A stretch of DNA of 64,000 bases from CAZOLI01 sp964580675 (GCA_964580675.1 CAZOLI010000005.1:62001-126000), one strand, 5' to 3'; numbered from the stretch's first letter, positions 35,087 to 44,740 are shown. Numbers and translations: made by a program. Notes: generated by a model not told the origin, from the sequence alone.

Positions 35087-36256
35087 ATGGGTAAAGAACA
35101 AAAACAACAATCCGAGGACGGCGAGGGAGACGAGGATGAAGCCATCCTTTTTGGTGGACTGGCCCTGAAGCTCGGCTACGTCTCAAAGGAGCAACTTCGG
35201 AAGGCCCTCGCTATACAGAAAAAACTGGAAAAGCAGGGAAAAAACCCCCCACGCATCGGTGAAATCCTTGTACAGAAGGGATTTATGTCCGAGGAAGAAG
35301 CACAGAGCGTGTTTCGCCTTCAGGGCATAAAAGGGGGACACACCAACATCGAGGGCTACGAAATCCTCGAGAAAATCGGTCAGGGTTCGATGGGAAATGT
35401 TTACAGGGCAAAACAGCTCAGCATGGATCGAACCGTGGCCCTGAAAATCCTTTCCCCCGATCTCGCCAAGGACGAAAAATTTGTGGAACGATTCTTCCGG
35501 GAAGCAAGATCCGTTGCCCGTTTGAATCACCCCAAGATCATGCAGGGTATTGATGTTGGAGAGTCCAACGGTGTTCATTATTTTGTAATGGAATACCTGG
35601 ACGGACCGACGGTCGGTGACATCGTCCGTCGCGGCGGGGCAATGGACCAGCGGCGCGCCATTCACATCGCCGAACAAATATCCCAGGCACTTGAGCATGC
35701 CTCCGAACACGACCTTGTTCACCGTGACATTAAACCGGACAACATTATGATGACCTCCTCGGGAACCGCAAAGCTCTGTGACCTGGGCCTTGCCAAAGTC
35801 ATCTCCGACGACAAGGAGGAAAACAAGAAAAAACGAATGGGGACCCCGAATTATATTTCTCCCGAGCAGGCCAGAGGAGACGATGGCATTGACATACGAA
35901 CGGACATCTATTCCCTCGGCGCAACGTTATACCACATGGTTACGGGCCGGGTTCCCTTTGAAGGAGAAGGAGCCCGTGAGGTTATTCGAAAACACATTGA
36001 CGAACCTCTTCTGCCTCCCTCCGAAGTCCGGGAAGAGCTCGATCCCAAAATTGACAACATCATCAAAAAAATGATGAAGAAAGATCCGGAGGATCGATAC
36101 GAAAACCCGGCAACTCTCCGGAAAGTTCTCAAGGAATATCGGGAGGAGACGGAGCGGGACGAAGGAGGAGAAGAAGGAACGTCTTCCGATGCCAGTGGAG
36201 AAGACAAACCCTCCGGTCCAAGCCGTCGATTTCGCCGACGCCGCCGGTTTCGTTAA
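35087..36256 (+). CDS. Ser/Thr protein kinase with N-terminal GspE-N-like domain
   Basis: 389 aa. Residues about 20-80 (FGGLALKLGYVSKEQLRKAL, GEILVQKGFMSEEEAQ) resemble the N-terminal domain of type II secretion/MshE ATPases. The Hanks-type kinase follows: glycine loop IGQGSMGNVY, VALKIL lysine, catalytic HRDIKPDN, metal site DLG in place of DFG, and GTPNYISPEQ. It ends in a disordered, Arg-rich tail (RRFRRRRRFR) and has no transmembrane helix, so it is cytoplasmic. No clear Shine-Dalgarno sequence precedes the ATG. Convergent with mraY; substrates unknown. Confidence 0.93.
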   Translation: MGKEQKQQSEDGEGDEDEAILFGGLALKLGYVSKEQLRKALAIQKKLEKQGKNPPRIGEILVQKGFMSEEEAQSVFRLQGIKGGHTNIEGYEILEKIGQGSMGNVYRAKQLSMDRTVALKILSPDLAKDEKFVERFFREARSVARLNHPKIMQGIDVGESNGVHYFVMEYLDGPTVGDIVRRGGAMDQRRAIHIAEQISQALEHASEHDLVHRDIKPDNIMMTSSGTAKLCDLGLAKVISDDKEENKKKRMGTPNYISPEQARGDDGIDIRTDIYSLGATLYHMVTGRVPFEGEGAREVIRKHIDEPLLPPSEVREELDPKIDNIIKKMMKKDPEDRYENPATLRKVLKEYREETERDEGGEEGTSSDASGEDKPSGPSRRFRRRRRFR

Positions 36257-36299
36257 ACAACAGATTCGGTACGGAAACCGGTTCCCCTTTTATGGTCGG

Positions 36300-37376
36300 C
36301 TAAAGTTTCAGAAGAGCGAGACTCAGAATGGCGAAAATGGTGGCAAGGATCCAGAACCGAATTACAATTTTGCTCTCGCTCCACCCCTTAAACTCGAAGT
36401 GATGGTGAATCGGGGCAATTTCAAAGATTCGCTCTTTTCGAAGCTTGTACGAAAACACCTGAAGGGCCACGGATATCGCTTCCATCACAAACACCCCTCC
36501 CGTAAGAATAAGGACCAGCTCCTGCTTCGAGATCACGGCAACGATGCCGATCAACCCCCCTACCGGCAGGGAACCCGTGTTGCCCATAAAGATCTGGGCC
36601 GGATGACAATTATACCAGAGAAATCCGAGCCCCCCTCCCACAAGAGAAGTCATTAGAATCGATAACTCTCCGGCCCCCCTTACAAACGGAATGTTCAGGT
36701 ATTCGGAAAAGTCGATTCGCCCGGTGACGTAGGAAATGACGGCATAAACCAGTGCAACCATAACGGCCAGTCCGATTGCCAGACCGTCAAGACCATCGGA
36801 GAGGTTGACGGCATTGGACGTCGACACAATGACAAGGGCCACCAAAAATGGATAAACCGGACCGATCGAAACCATGGAACTCACCACCGGCACGTACAGT
36901 TTGGTCAGCTCCGGATTCGTTTCCTGAAACTGGTAGTACAAAAACGTTCCGGCCCCCAACCCAACAAGAATCTGCACAATCAATTTGGGCATGACCTGAA
37001 TTCCATGTTGTTCGGATCGATGTAATTTGATCCAGTCATCGACAAATCCGAGCAACCAGAGAGATATGGTTACGAACAAGCCCGTCAGGACAAGTGGGTT
37101 TGTCAGGTCACAGAAAAGGAGGGATCCGGCGACCGTTCCCCCGACAAGAAATAACCCTCCCATGGAAGGTGTTTCCTGTTTTTCTTCGTGCAGATCGGCC
37201 AGTTTATCGCTGTGCACTTTGTCCGTCCGCTCCGTTACCTGTCTGTTCCGAAGCCACCAGATGATGACCGGGCCGAACAATATGGACACCAGAAATGCCG
37301 TTACGGAGCCAAACGCCGCCCGGAACGTAATATATTTCACCCCGGGAAGCATCTCCGTTAATAAATGATATATCAT
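36300..37376 (-). CDS. mraY: phospho-N-acetylmuramoyl-pentapeptide transferase MraY
   Basis: Integral membrane enzyme that makes lipid I from UDP-MurNAc-pentapeptide and undecaprenyl phosphate. 358 aa, normal. Motifs: TPSMGGLFL, the catalytic FVDDWIKL, NAVNLSDGLDGLAIG, WYNCHPAQIFMGNTGSLPVG and PIHHHFEFKGWSE. Ten or so hydrophobic segments. Last gene of the minus-strand dcw cluster here; separated from murF by 435 bases, unusual for this pair. Confidence 0.97.
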   Translation of the reverse strand: MIYHLLTEMLPGVKYITFRAAFGSVTAFLVSILFGPVIIWWLRNRQVTERTDKVHSDKLADLHEEKQETPSMGGLFLVGGTVAGSLLFCDLTNPLVLTGLFVTISLWLLGFVDDWIKLHRSEQHGIQVMPKLIVQILVGLGAGTFLYYQFQETNPELTKLYVPVVSSMVSIGPVYPFLVALVIVSTSNAVNLSDGLDGLAIGLAVMVALVYAVISYVTGRIDFSEYLNIPFVRGAGELSILMTSLVGGGLGFLWYNCHPAQIFMGNTGSLPVGGLIGIVAVISKQELVLILTGGVFVMEAISVALQVFSYKLRKERIFEIAPIHHHFEFKGWSESKIVIRFWILATIFAILSLALLKL

Positions 37377-37811
37377 ACCACCCTACGATATCTGCAGGTT
37401 TTCAACGTCAACCGTTCTTCGTGTTTTTCGTCGCGCGTCTTTCGGTGTCCCCAAAAGGGATCCCAATCAATAACCGAATATTAATTGTCGGGAATCAGGG
37501 CCCCAGAAATTTGACGGATGGAAATTCCATTTGATCGACATCACGGTGATGACCCGTTCTGTTCTTTCTACGAATCTCGTCCGGGCCGGAATCTGGTGCC
37601 ACTCCGGGCACGATACAACTTTCCATACAACCTCTGTATCCGGTGAAACCTCACTCCGGAAATGGCTGCGGGAAACGAATCGGAGAGAAATCCCCAAGGG
37701 CTCATTCATCCGTAAAATCTAATCCCCGTTGCCGATACCTCTTCCAAAATCAGGAAGACTGAACTTCTTAACACTGTTCGGATGGAGAAGAACAAATGAT
37801 GACAACGGCAA
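37377..37811. other. 435-base gap between murF and mraY with no supported gene
   Basis: An otherwise tight cluster opens here. An 80-codon frame (37467-37709, minus) and an overlapping plus-strand frame show no family resemblance and no good ribosome-binding site. I see no convincing terminator or promoter. It may be decayed coding sequence, or carry a control element for mraY. Confidence 0.5.
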
Positions 37812-39206
37812 TTAATTCTTCTTCAATTTTCGGGAGGACACTTCCTGTTTGAGTCTTTCGGGAATGGCTTCCAGCTCCATTTTTCGAGATCCTTTCACCG
37901 CAAGGAAATCACCGGGCTGCAGAGCGTTTAAAACGTCCGGAATGGCTTCTTCGGTGGTCTGATGCTCATGAATGGTTATTTTTCCCGAACTATTTTCCCG
38001 GGCCTCCTCCGCAGCATACTTCATCTGTTTCCCAACAAAATGAACTTCGTGAATGTTTTTTTTCTTCGCAACACCAGCCCCCACTTCCCGGTGAAGTTCC
38101 TCACTCTGTTCACCGAGTTCGGCCATGTCCCCCAGAACAAGGAGGATTCGACCGCTAATATCCCAGTGATCCAGTTCATCCAGAACCAGTTGAACACTTC
38201 TTGGATTGGAGTTGTACGCGTCGTTCAGTACCATCACATTATCCAGTTTTTCGATCTTCATTCGCTTTGGAAGGCCACGGTAGGACGTTAAGCGATCAGC
38301 CGACTCCTCCAGCGATAAACCGGCCTCGCTGGCAACGGCCATCCCCGCCAGCACGTTCGAGGCATTCCATCCTCCGGGAAGGGGAAATTCAACGTCCACC
38401 TGTTCATTTACCCGAAACGAAATACCGTCCATCGTGGAATTCAAATCCGAGGCCCGGAAATCCGCATCGCTGTATAACCCAAATGATATACCGTCGATCC
38501 CGTACTCCTCCACCACTTCCCGAACGTAACGATTATCCGCGTTGTAAATCACCGTTCCATTTCCGGAAAGGTGATGGAGAAGATCAGACTTCTCCTGTTT
38601 AACCCCCTCAATGCTCTTGAGGCCCTCCAGGTGCGTCTTTCCGATATTTGTCAAAACGGCCACATCCGGCTTGAGAATTTCACCAAGGCGAGCAATGTCT
38701 CCCGGTTGATTCGTTCCCGCCTCGGAAACCACATAATCGTGTGACGGATTCGTCCGGAAGAGTGTCAGAGGAACGCCAATCCGATTGTTATAACTCTTCG
38801 GTGACGAGGCGACGGCGTACTGTCCGGAAAGAAGATGAGCGATAATTTCTTTCGTGGTGGACTTTCCGCTGCTTCCCGTGATGGCTATGACGCGGGCATT
38901 GATAAGGTTCCGATAATAAGCCCCGAGATCACCGAGAGCCCGAAGGGTATCGGAGACCTGAATCAATCCAAATTCATCGTACTCGTCCGCCTGAAACTCT
39001 TCCGGTATCCGTTCCACAACGGCCCCGCAGGCTCCCTTTTCCGCTGCCTCTGAAAGGAAACTATGACCATCGTGGTTTTCCCCCTTCAGGGCAACAAAGA
39101 GTTCTCCGGGGGATAATGTCCTTGTGTCCGTGGAAATTCCGGAGGCCACCCCACCCATTGGACGGGTTGCCCATCCTCCCTGAATCGCTTTTCGAAGCTC
39201 CTTCAT
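37812..39206 (-). CDS. murF: UDP-N-acetylmuramoyl-tripeptide--D-Ala-D-Ala ligase
   Basis: Cytoplasmic ATP-dependent ligase completing the muropeptide. 464 aa from MKELRKAIQGG; the longer frame begins at a TTG inside murE and is not used. Motifs: STDTRTLSPGELFVALKGEN then HDGHSF, ATP loop ITGSSGKSTTKEII, EAGTNQPGDIARL, TNIGKTHLEGL, NDAYNSNPRSV and LVLGDMAELGEQS. Starts 11 bases after murE. Confidence 0.96.
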   Translation of the reverse strand: MKELRKAIQGGWATRPMGGVASGISTDTRTLSPGELFVALKGENHDGHSFLSEAAEKGACGAVVERIPEEFQADEYDEFGLIQVSDTLRALGDLGAYYRNLINARVIAITGSSGKSTTKEIIAHLLSGQYAVASSPKSYNNRIGVPLTLFRTNPSHDYVVSEAGTNQPGDIARLGEILKPDVAVLTNIGKTHLEGLKSIEGVKQEKSDLLHHLSGNGTVIYNADNRYVREVVEEYGIDGISFGLYSDADFRASDLNSTMDGISFRVNEQVDVEFPLPGGWNASNVLAGMAVASEAGLSLEESADRLTSYRGLPKRMKIEKLDNVMVLNDAYNSNPRSVQLVLDELDHWDISGRILLVLGDMAELGEQSEELHREVGAGVAKKKNIHEVHFVGKQMKYAAEEARENSSGKITIHEHQTTEEAIPDVLNALQPGDFLAVKGSRKMELEAIPERLKQEVSSRKLKKN

Positions 39207-39217
39207 CTTTAACGGTA

Positions 39218-40750
39218 TCACGGGTTCTGGGAATATAACTTGTTTAACCAATTTTCGGCAACTTCCTCATCCTTAAACGGTCTTGTCGTACCATCAATTT
39301 TTTGCATCGTTTCATGTCCCCTTCCCAGTATCAGTACAACGTCCCCGGGCTCCGCTTCCTCAACGGCCAGCCGAATGGCCTGCTCCCGATCCGGTTCCAC
39401 CCTCGCAACGTCCGGGTTCGAGATTCCCTCAAGAATATCCTTAATAATGGCCTCGGGATCCTCCGTCCGTGGATTGTCACTGGTCACGTACGGCACATCC
39501 GCTCCTGCTTCAACCGCACTTCCCATGATGGGACGTTTTCCCCGGTCCCGGTCTCCTCCACAACCAAAAACGGCGCGGACTTTTCCTTCGGTGACGGGTC
39601 GAATGCTTTCCAGAACATTCTCCAGAGCATCCGGGGTATGTGCATAATCAACGAACACGGAAAAAGACCCGTTCCATTTTACCGGGTCCAGACGACCGTC
39701 AACGGGTTGAAACGAGGCCAGAACGTTCCCGAGCTCCTCCAGATCCACCTCCGTCATCGACCGGACCAGCGCCACGCCGGCGAGCGCGTTATATATATTA
39801 TGCTTTCCAACAAGGTCCCATTCGACGTCTACGGTTTCACCGTTCGCCCGCAGTTTCCAGGTCGTGCCATCCGTGCTCTGATGGACCACCTCTCCCGTAA
39901 CGTCGCCGGAACGATGTTCCAGACCATACGTACATATCCGACCGGCACAATGCTCCTTCATCATATCCGCACGGGGATCGTCTTCATTAATCACACCCAC
40001 GCCGGATTCGTCGATTCGTTCGAACAGACGAGCCTTTGCGCGTGCATAAGACGCCATGTCTCCATGATAATCCAGATGGTCCCGGCTGAGGTTCGTAAAA
40101 ACACCTGCCGCAAACCGTACCCCAGAGGTGCGATGCTGATCAAGAGCATGGGAAGAAACTTCGGTCACGGCGTATTCACAGCCGGCCGAGCGCATCTGGT
40201 CCAGAAGCGAATGAATTTTTTCCGGCCCCGGCGTTGTAATCTCGGAGGGAATCACCCGCTCCCCGTAAGCCGTGTGGATTGTATTCATTAAACCGGCCGT
40301 CCCGGCCACCCCTTCGAAAAGGTGATGGATCAGTGTCGTTACGGTTGTTTTTCCGTTGGTACCGGTGACCCCCACAACGGACAGATCCCGGGAGGGCTCA
40401 TCATAAAAACGATCCGCGCAATGCCCGATACTGATTCGTCCGTTTTTGACGAGCAGAACGGGTGCGGACCCCGTATTTATCTCCGGGGGTTTTTCACACA
40501 CAACGGCAGCGGCCCCGTGTTCAAGGGCGTCGGACAAAAATTCGTGACCATCCTGTTCCGTCCCCTTCCAGGCAAAAAACAGGTCCCCTTCCTCCACGGC
40601 ACGGGAATCCGATTTCAGGTTGTTTATGTGCAGGTTCGGATCCTCTTTTCGAATGGAAATAAGCTGATCTTCTTCCTCCAGACGGGAGACGAGAGCTGAT
40701 AAATTCATGTTTTCCGGTTTCGTTCGCCTGGGAACTGATGCCATTAGCAT
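39218..40750 (-). CDS. murE: UDP-MurNAc-L-Ala-D-Glu--meso-DAP ligase
   Basis: Cytoplasmic ligase adding the third residue of the stem peptide. 510 aa. ATP loop VTGTNGKTTVTTLI, TEVSSHALDQHR, FTNLSRDHLDYHGDM, DYAHTPDALENVL and DNPRTEDPEAI. The DNPR motif marks meso-diaminopimelate rather than lysine specificity. The start at 40750 is chosen because AGGAGGGGG lies seven bases upstream; an internal ATG at 40708 is possible. About 107 bases separate it from ftsI. Confidence 0.96.
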   Translation of the reverse strand: MLMASVPRRTKPENMNLSALVSRLEEEDQLISIRKEDPNLHINNLKSDSRAVEEGDLFFAWKGTEQDGHEFLSDALEHGAAAVVCEKPPEINTGSAPVLLVKNGRISIGHCADRFYDEPSRDLSVVGVTGTNGKTTVTTLIHHLFEGVAGTAGLMNTIHTAYGERVIPSEITTPGPEKIHSLLDQMRSAGCEYAVTEVSSHALDQHRTSGVRFAAGVFTNLSRDHLDYHGDMASYARAKARLFERIDESGVGVINEDDPRADMMKEHCAGRICTYGLEHRSGDVTGEVVHQSTDGTTWKLRANGETVDVEWDLVGKHNIYNALAGVALVRSMTEVDLEELGNVLASFQPVDGRLDPVKWNGSFSVFVDYAHTPDALENVLESIRPVTEGKVRAVFGCGGDRDRGKRPIMGSAVEAGADVPYVTSDNPRTEDPEAIIKDILEGISNPDVARVEPDREQAIRLAVEEAEPGDVVLILGRGHETMQKIDGTTRPFKDEEVAENWLNKLYSQNP

Positions 40751-40857
40751 ATTACCCCCTCCTGTTTAGAATAGTTTTTCGGACTGCTAAAAACAAATTC
40801 TACTGGTTTTTGCCATAAACGTACGGGAACCGTGCAACCTCGACGAATACGGCGTCC

Positions 40858-42564
40858 TCATTTGTTCTTCGGATTATTTACCTGCAAACCACTTCCGTTC
40901 AAATAGGCTGACGCTCGCTCGATTACGCGACGAACGACGGGGGCGGCCACCCTTCCCCCGGTGTGTTCTCCTTTCGGCTCGTCCACAAATGCCGCCACCA
41001 CAAGATCCGGATCCGGATAGGGAGCAACACCGACAAACACGGAAAGATACTTGTCCTGGTCGCTGTATTTCATCGACGTGCCCGTTTTTCCCGCTATGTC
41101 CACGTAGTCGGATTGGGCCCTTGTTCCGGTTCCTTCCGTCACAACTTTCCTCATCATGGATAGCACCTTCCGGGTCGTGGCTCGGGTGAGAATACGTTTC
41201 TCCTGCCGGGCTTGCTGCTCTCCGTCGTCACGAACAATTACCGGTTTCACCAATTTCCCTCCGTTGGCAAGTGCACAAAACGCCCCGGTCACCTGCAACG
41301 GGGTCGCAAGAATTTCGTGTCCCATGGGAACCGACGTCTGTGTGTAAATTGGGTTCCACGAGTCGGTATCCTGCACGTGGCCGGCATCCTCCCCGGGTAA
41401 CTGAATGCCTGTCTTTTTGCCAAACCCGAAGGAAAGAACCCATTGCCGGAGTTTGTCCTCGAGTTTAATTCCGATTTTTGCCATCCCGATGTTGCTTGAT
41501 CGGGAAAGTATTTCGGTAATCGTCAGTCGGCCGAACGAGGTGTAATCATGAAGTTCCCGTCCCCGGTAGTGGTAGCGTCCATTTTCACAATAAATCGTGT
41601 CACCACGCTGAATAACACGTTCCTCAAGAGCCGCCGCCATCACCAGCGGTTTGAAAACGGATCCCGGCTCCACCGGATCCGTCAGAGCGCGGTTCCGCCG
41701 CTGATTCTCATCGGACTGTTCAAAATTTTTCAGTGAAAAAGAAGGATAATTCACGAGAGCGAGAACCTCACCGGCGTCCGGCTCCATCACCAGAAGGGAC
41801 CCCCAGTTCGGTCGATATTTTTCTTTGGTTTTTTTGAATTCCTCCCGGGCAATGCGCTGAAGTTCCACGTCAATGGTGACGGATAGATCATCACCGGGCT
41901 CGGGTTCTTCCTTCATGCGGGATCGAGCGTACAGCAAATCGTTTTTGCCGTCTCGCCAGAAGAGACGTGTTCCCGGTTTCCCCGCAAGGAGGTTGTCGAA
42001 CGAATGCTCCACACCTGCCAATCCCCGGCGCCCCTCCCCCACAAACCCGATCACGTGAGGAGCAACATTTCCGTGAGGATAGGATCGGGCCTGTTCCGGT
42101 CGGACACCAATCCCCTTTATGTGCTGGTTTCGGAGAAACTGAATTTGCTGGCGTTTCAATTTTCGTTTCACCCAGACAAACCGGTCCTCTTCCCGATTCA
42201 GTTTCTCGAGAAGTTCCCCTTCCGGCACATTCAGCTGATTGCTCAGCTTTCTGGCCGTGGCCCGAACGTCCTCAACGAGTTTGGGATCCGCAAACACCGA
42301 AAACCGCGTGATGGAAGTGGCGATAATACGGTTTTTTCGATCATGAATTGTACCTCTCGGGGCGGGCTCCCGTTTTGTAACGTGCGTCTGCTGTTCCTGT
42401 AAATCCCGATAATTATCGGCCTGAAGCACCTGGAGGTAAAAAAGGCGGCCAAGGAGTGCGACAAACAAGGACACGAACAGAACACGCAGAAGAATTGTAA
42501 CCGTTCCCGAAGAATTTTCGGACCCCGTACGGTCCTGTTTCGTGGATGGATCCGGGTTAGTCAT
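40858..42564 (-). CDS. ftsI: penicillin-binding protein, FtsI/PBP2B-like transpeptidase
   Basis: Class B PBP for septal peptidoglycan cross-linking. 568 aa with one N-terminal membrane helix (about 23-48). Dimerisation domain from RGTIHDRKNRIIATS; transpeptidase motifs SVFK (in EPGSVFKPLVM), SSN (SRSSNIGMAKIG) and KTG (IAGKTGTSMKY) are intact. No PASTA domain. Its ATG overlaps the ftsL stop (TAATG). Confidence 0.95.
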   Translation of the reverse strand: MTNPDPSTKQDRTGSENSSGTVTILLRVLFVSLFVALLGRLFYLQVLQADNYRDLQEQQTHVTKREPAPRGTIHDRKNRIIATSITRFSVFADPKLVEDVRATARKLSNQLNVPEGELLEKLNREEDRFVWVKRKLKRQQIQFLRNQHIKGIGVRPEQARSYPHGNVAPHVIGFVGEGRRGLAGVEHSFDNLLAGKPGTRLFWRDGKNDLLYARSRMKEEPEPGDDLSVTIDVELQRIAREEFKKTKEKYRPNWGSLLVMEPDAGEVLALVNYPSFSLKNFEQSDENQRRNRALTDPVEPGSVFKPLVMAAALEERVIQRGDTIYCENGRYHYRGRELHDYTSFGRLTITEILSRSSNIGMAKIGIKLEDKLRQWVLSFGFGKKTGIQLPGEDAGHVQDTDSWNPIYTQTSVPMGHEILATPLQVTGAFCALANGGKLVKPVIVRDDGEQQARQEKRILTRATTRKVLSMMRKVVTEGTGTRAQSDYVDIAGKTGTSMKYSDQDKYLSVFVGVAPYPDPDLVVAAFVDEPKGEHTGGRVAAPVVRRVIERASAYLNGSGLQVNNPKNK

Positions 42565-42884
42565 TACTCTTCGGAGGGATGTGATGCGGCGAAGCGACGT
42601 CTGGAACGGCTGTGTTTCCGGAGCCGTCGAAGATCAACCCGTCGATTTGATTCCGGTCGGGAAAGCTCCACCTGATTTCGCTCCATGAACGTTCGCAGAC
42701 GTTCGGGAGACGTAAGCCGTTCGATCTTCACCTTTTTTCGCCGCTGAACCCGTTCTTTTTCCTGAACCTTCTGCTGCAGATCAGCGATCCGGTATCGGAG
42801 TTTAATAGCATGAAGGTGCTGCCACACGCATGCCAGCCCGAGAGAAGCCAGCAGGATGAAAAACAGAACAAGTCTTCTGGTCAT
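42564..42884 (-). CDS. ftsL: FtsL-like bitopic cell-division protein
   Basis: 106 aa: short cytoplasmic N-terminus, one membrane helix (LVLFFILLASLGLACVW) and a coiled-coil segment (RYRIADLQQKVQEKERVQRR), then a very basic Arg-rich tail. FtsL diverges widely, so the call rests on topology and on its place between rsmH and ftsI. The start follows GGAGGTAA, which lies in the end of rsmH; the frame upstream to 42953 is not used. Confidence 0.8.
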   Translation of the reverse strand: MTRRLVLFFILLASLGLACVWQHLHAIKLRYRIADLQQKVQEKERVQRRKKVKIERLTSPERLRTFMERNQVELSRPESNRRVDLRRLRKHSRSRRRFAASHPSEE

Positions 42885-42891
42885 GCCGGGA

Positions 42892-43803
42892 TTACCTCCG
42901 TTCAACCGCTCGAAGTCGAGCACTTCGGGCCGACGGGTTCTCCTCCATTTCATCCCTCTCCGGACGGACGGGTTTCTCCGTCAAAAGATCATAGAATCCT
43001 TGTCTATGGCCTTTTCGAAATGACTCCTTAACCCGTCGATCCTCAAGGGAGTGGAAGCTGATCACACAGCCTCTACTCCCGGTTTCGAGAAGGTCCGGCA
43101 TCTGTTCCAGAAGACGTTCCAGGTTATCAAGTTCCCTGTTGACTTCGGTTCTCAGGGCCTGGAACACACGTGCGGCAACAGATTTTGCGTTCGATCCACC
43201 AACAATATTCTTTATCAGATCGTAAAGCTGCAGGGTCCGCTGAAGCGGTTGTCGATTTCGGCGTGACACAATTTCCTCCGCCAGTTTCCGGCCGTACCGG
43301 TGTTCGCCATGGGTCCGGAACAACTCCGTCAGTTTCCCGGCGGAAGCGTCCCGTAGGAACTCCGCAGCTGATTGCTCGGCCTCGGGATGGTACCGCATAT
43401 CCAGGTATTCATCCTTCTCGAAGGTTAATCCGCGGCCTCCTTCCCGAAGCTGATCCATGGACCAACCAAGGTCGGCCAGAACACCATCGAACAACGGTTC
43501 GATGCCGTGATTTTGTAACAGTTCAATCACGTCGGCGAAGTTTCCGTTTAAAAAGGTAAACGAACTCGAAAAATCCTTTTTCTCATGCGGCGCATAGGAC
43601 AGTGCTCCGGCGTCCCAATCTATTCCAACCAGGGTCCCGGAGGACCCGATTTCCCGGTCAATCGCGTAAGCGTGACCGCCGGAACCGAACGTGCAATCCA
43701 GAACCCGGTCCCCGGCACGCGGATCCAGGTATTTCAGGACCTCGTCCACCAGGACCGGATTGTGCGCCGGTTCCGATTGATCGGACGCCTCCGGTTTGTT
43801 CAC
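42892..43803 (-). CDS. rsmH: 16S rRNA (cytosine(1402)-N4)-methyltransferase
   Basis: SAM-dependent methyltransferase modifying C1402 of 16S rRNA. 303 aa. Motifs: HNPVLVDEVLKYL, DCTFGSGGHAYAI, GILADLG-type ADLGWSMDQL, RVFQALRTEVNREL and VISFHSLEDRRVK. The start is GTG, 15 bases after the preceding gene's stop. Confidence 0.96.
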   Translation of the reverse strand: MNKPEASDQSEPAHNPVLVDEVLKYLDPRAGDRVLDCTFGSGGHAYAIDREIGSSGTLVGIDWDAGALSYAPHEKKDFSSSFTFLNGNFADVIELLQNHGIEPLFDGVLADLGWSMDQLREGGRGLTFEKDEYLDMRYHPEAEQSAAEFLRDASAGKLTELFRTHGEHRYGRKLAEEIVSRRNRQPLQRTLQLYDLIKNIVGGSNAKSVAARVFQALRTEVNRELDNLERLLEQMPDLLETGSRGCVISFHSLEDRRVKESFRKGHRQGFYDLLTEKPVRPERDEMEENPSARSARLRAVERR

Positions 43804-43818
43804 GCCGTGTTCGTTCCA

Positions 43819-44091
43819 TTAGAGAAAACTTGCGGCTTTCATGAACGGGAATCGACGGAGAATGTTCTTCTTGCCCAGCCGCTTCAGAAGGCGACAGACA
43901 TCCGGACTCAACTCCGGTTCCTGTCCGTCGGGGTACAGGTTCTGCACCCGTTCAACCCGGGAGACGAGTTCGTACAGATCATCCCGAATTTTCTCCGCGT
44001 CCTGTGGACGGGCATCCCCATTCTCAAGATCCGCAAGAAACGAGCGAACGCGTTCGAGAGAACTCCTCTCCCCTTTGCCTTGTTCTTTCAT
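43819..44091 (-). CDS. 90-aa conserved-looking hypothetical protein in the dcw cluster
   Basis: Starts MKEQGKGERSSLERVRSFLA with GGAGG seven bases upstream, a strong reason to accept it. Mostly helical; ends in a basic and hydrophobic segment (KNILRRFPFMKAASFL). Lies between mraZ and rsmH, where most genomes have nothing. I do not recognise a family. Confidence 0.75.
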   Translation of the reverse strand: MKEQGKGERSSLERVRSFLADLENGDARPQDAEKIRDDLYELVSRVERVQNLYPDGQEPELSPDVCRLLKRLGKKNILRRFPFMKAASFL

Positions 44092-44239
44092 GGGCGACCT
44101 CCATGAACTGGAATTTAAGGGTCCATTCATCGGTTTCCCCCTCCGCAACTTTGAGAAAACGAAAACCACGAGTGTCCGTCACCACCCCATGCCCGCGGGT
44201 CATCCTTAAAATCAGTGCAAAAACGTCGTCGAAACGGGG

Positions 44240-44719
44240 CTATTCACCCCCCTCGTAAATATCTTCTTCAAGATCCGACGCCTGACGATCCAGATCCTGG
44301 TTGACCTCCTGCCACAGGGGCCGATCCCAGAGTTCAATCCAGTTGACGACCCCGACAACTTTTACGTCCCGCTCAAGCCGAGCGGAGGTAATCAGTCGAT
44401 CGGGCAAATTAATCCGCCACTGGTTATCCAGCTCACAAAAATCAGCATCCCAGGCCATTTTTCGAAGGTACCACTCGGACTTCTTTCGCTGTTTGGCCTG
44501 TTCCATAATCTGTTCCGTTCGGGCTTCCCACGAACTCTGGGGATAAAGCTGGAGAAACGTGGTTTTGTCCTCCAGCTCTTTGTTCCCGACTTCGTCCGTG
44601 GATGTCTTGGTCACGTAAAGTCCCTTTTCGTCTTCAAATTCAAAAGCATCCCGGAACTTCGAAGGAATAACGATTCGGCCCTTTCCATCAAGTTTGTAAT
44701 CATACTGGCCGACAAACAT
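44240..44719 (-). CDS. mraZ: transcriptional regulator MraZ
   Basis: Ring-forming AbrB-fold DNA-binding protein that controls the dcw cluster. 159 aa with both tandem domains: FVGQYDYKLDGKGRIVIPSK at the N-terminus and CELDNQWRINLPDRLI in the second half. Longer than E. coli MraZ by a few residues, with an acidic C-terminus. Its own six-repeat operator lies just upstream. Confidence 0.95.
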   Translation of the reverse strand: MFVGQYDYKLDGKGRIVIPSKFRDAFEFEDEKGLYVTKTSTDEVGNKELEDKTTFLQLYPQSSWEARTEQIMEQAKQRKKSEWYLRKMAWDADFCELDNQWRINLPDRLITSARLERDVKVVGVVNWIELWDRPLWQEVNQDLDRQASDLEEDIYEGGE

Positions 44720-44740
44720 TTGTTATCCTGTTTCCTGTTA

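Noticed and set aside
37467..37709. 80-codon minus-strand frame in the murF-mraY gap
   Set aside because: Weak ribosome-binding site and no family resemblance; an overlapping plus-strand frame is equally long.
39302..40291. 329-codon plus-strand frame opposite murE
   Set aside because: murE is certain; the antisense frame has no motif.
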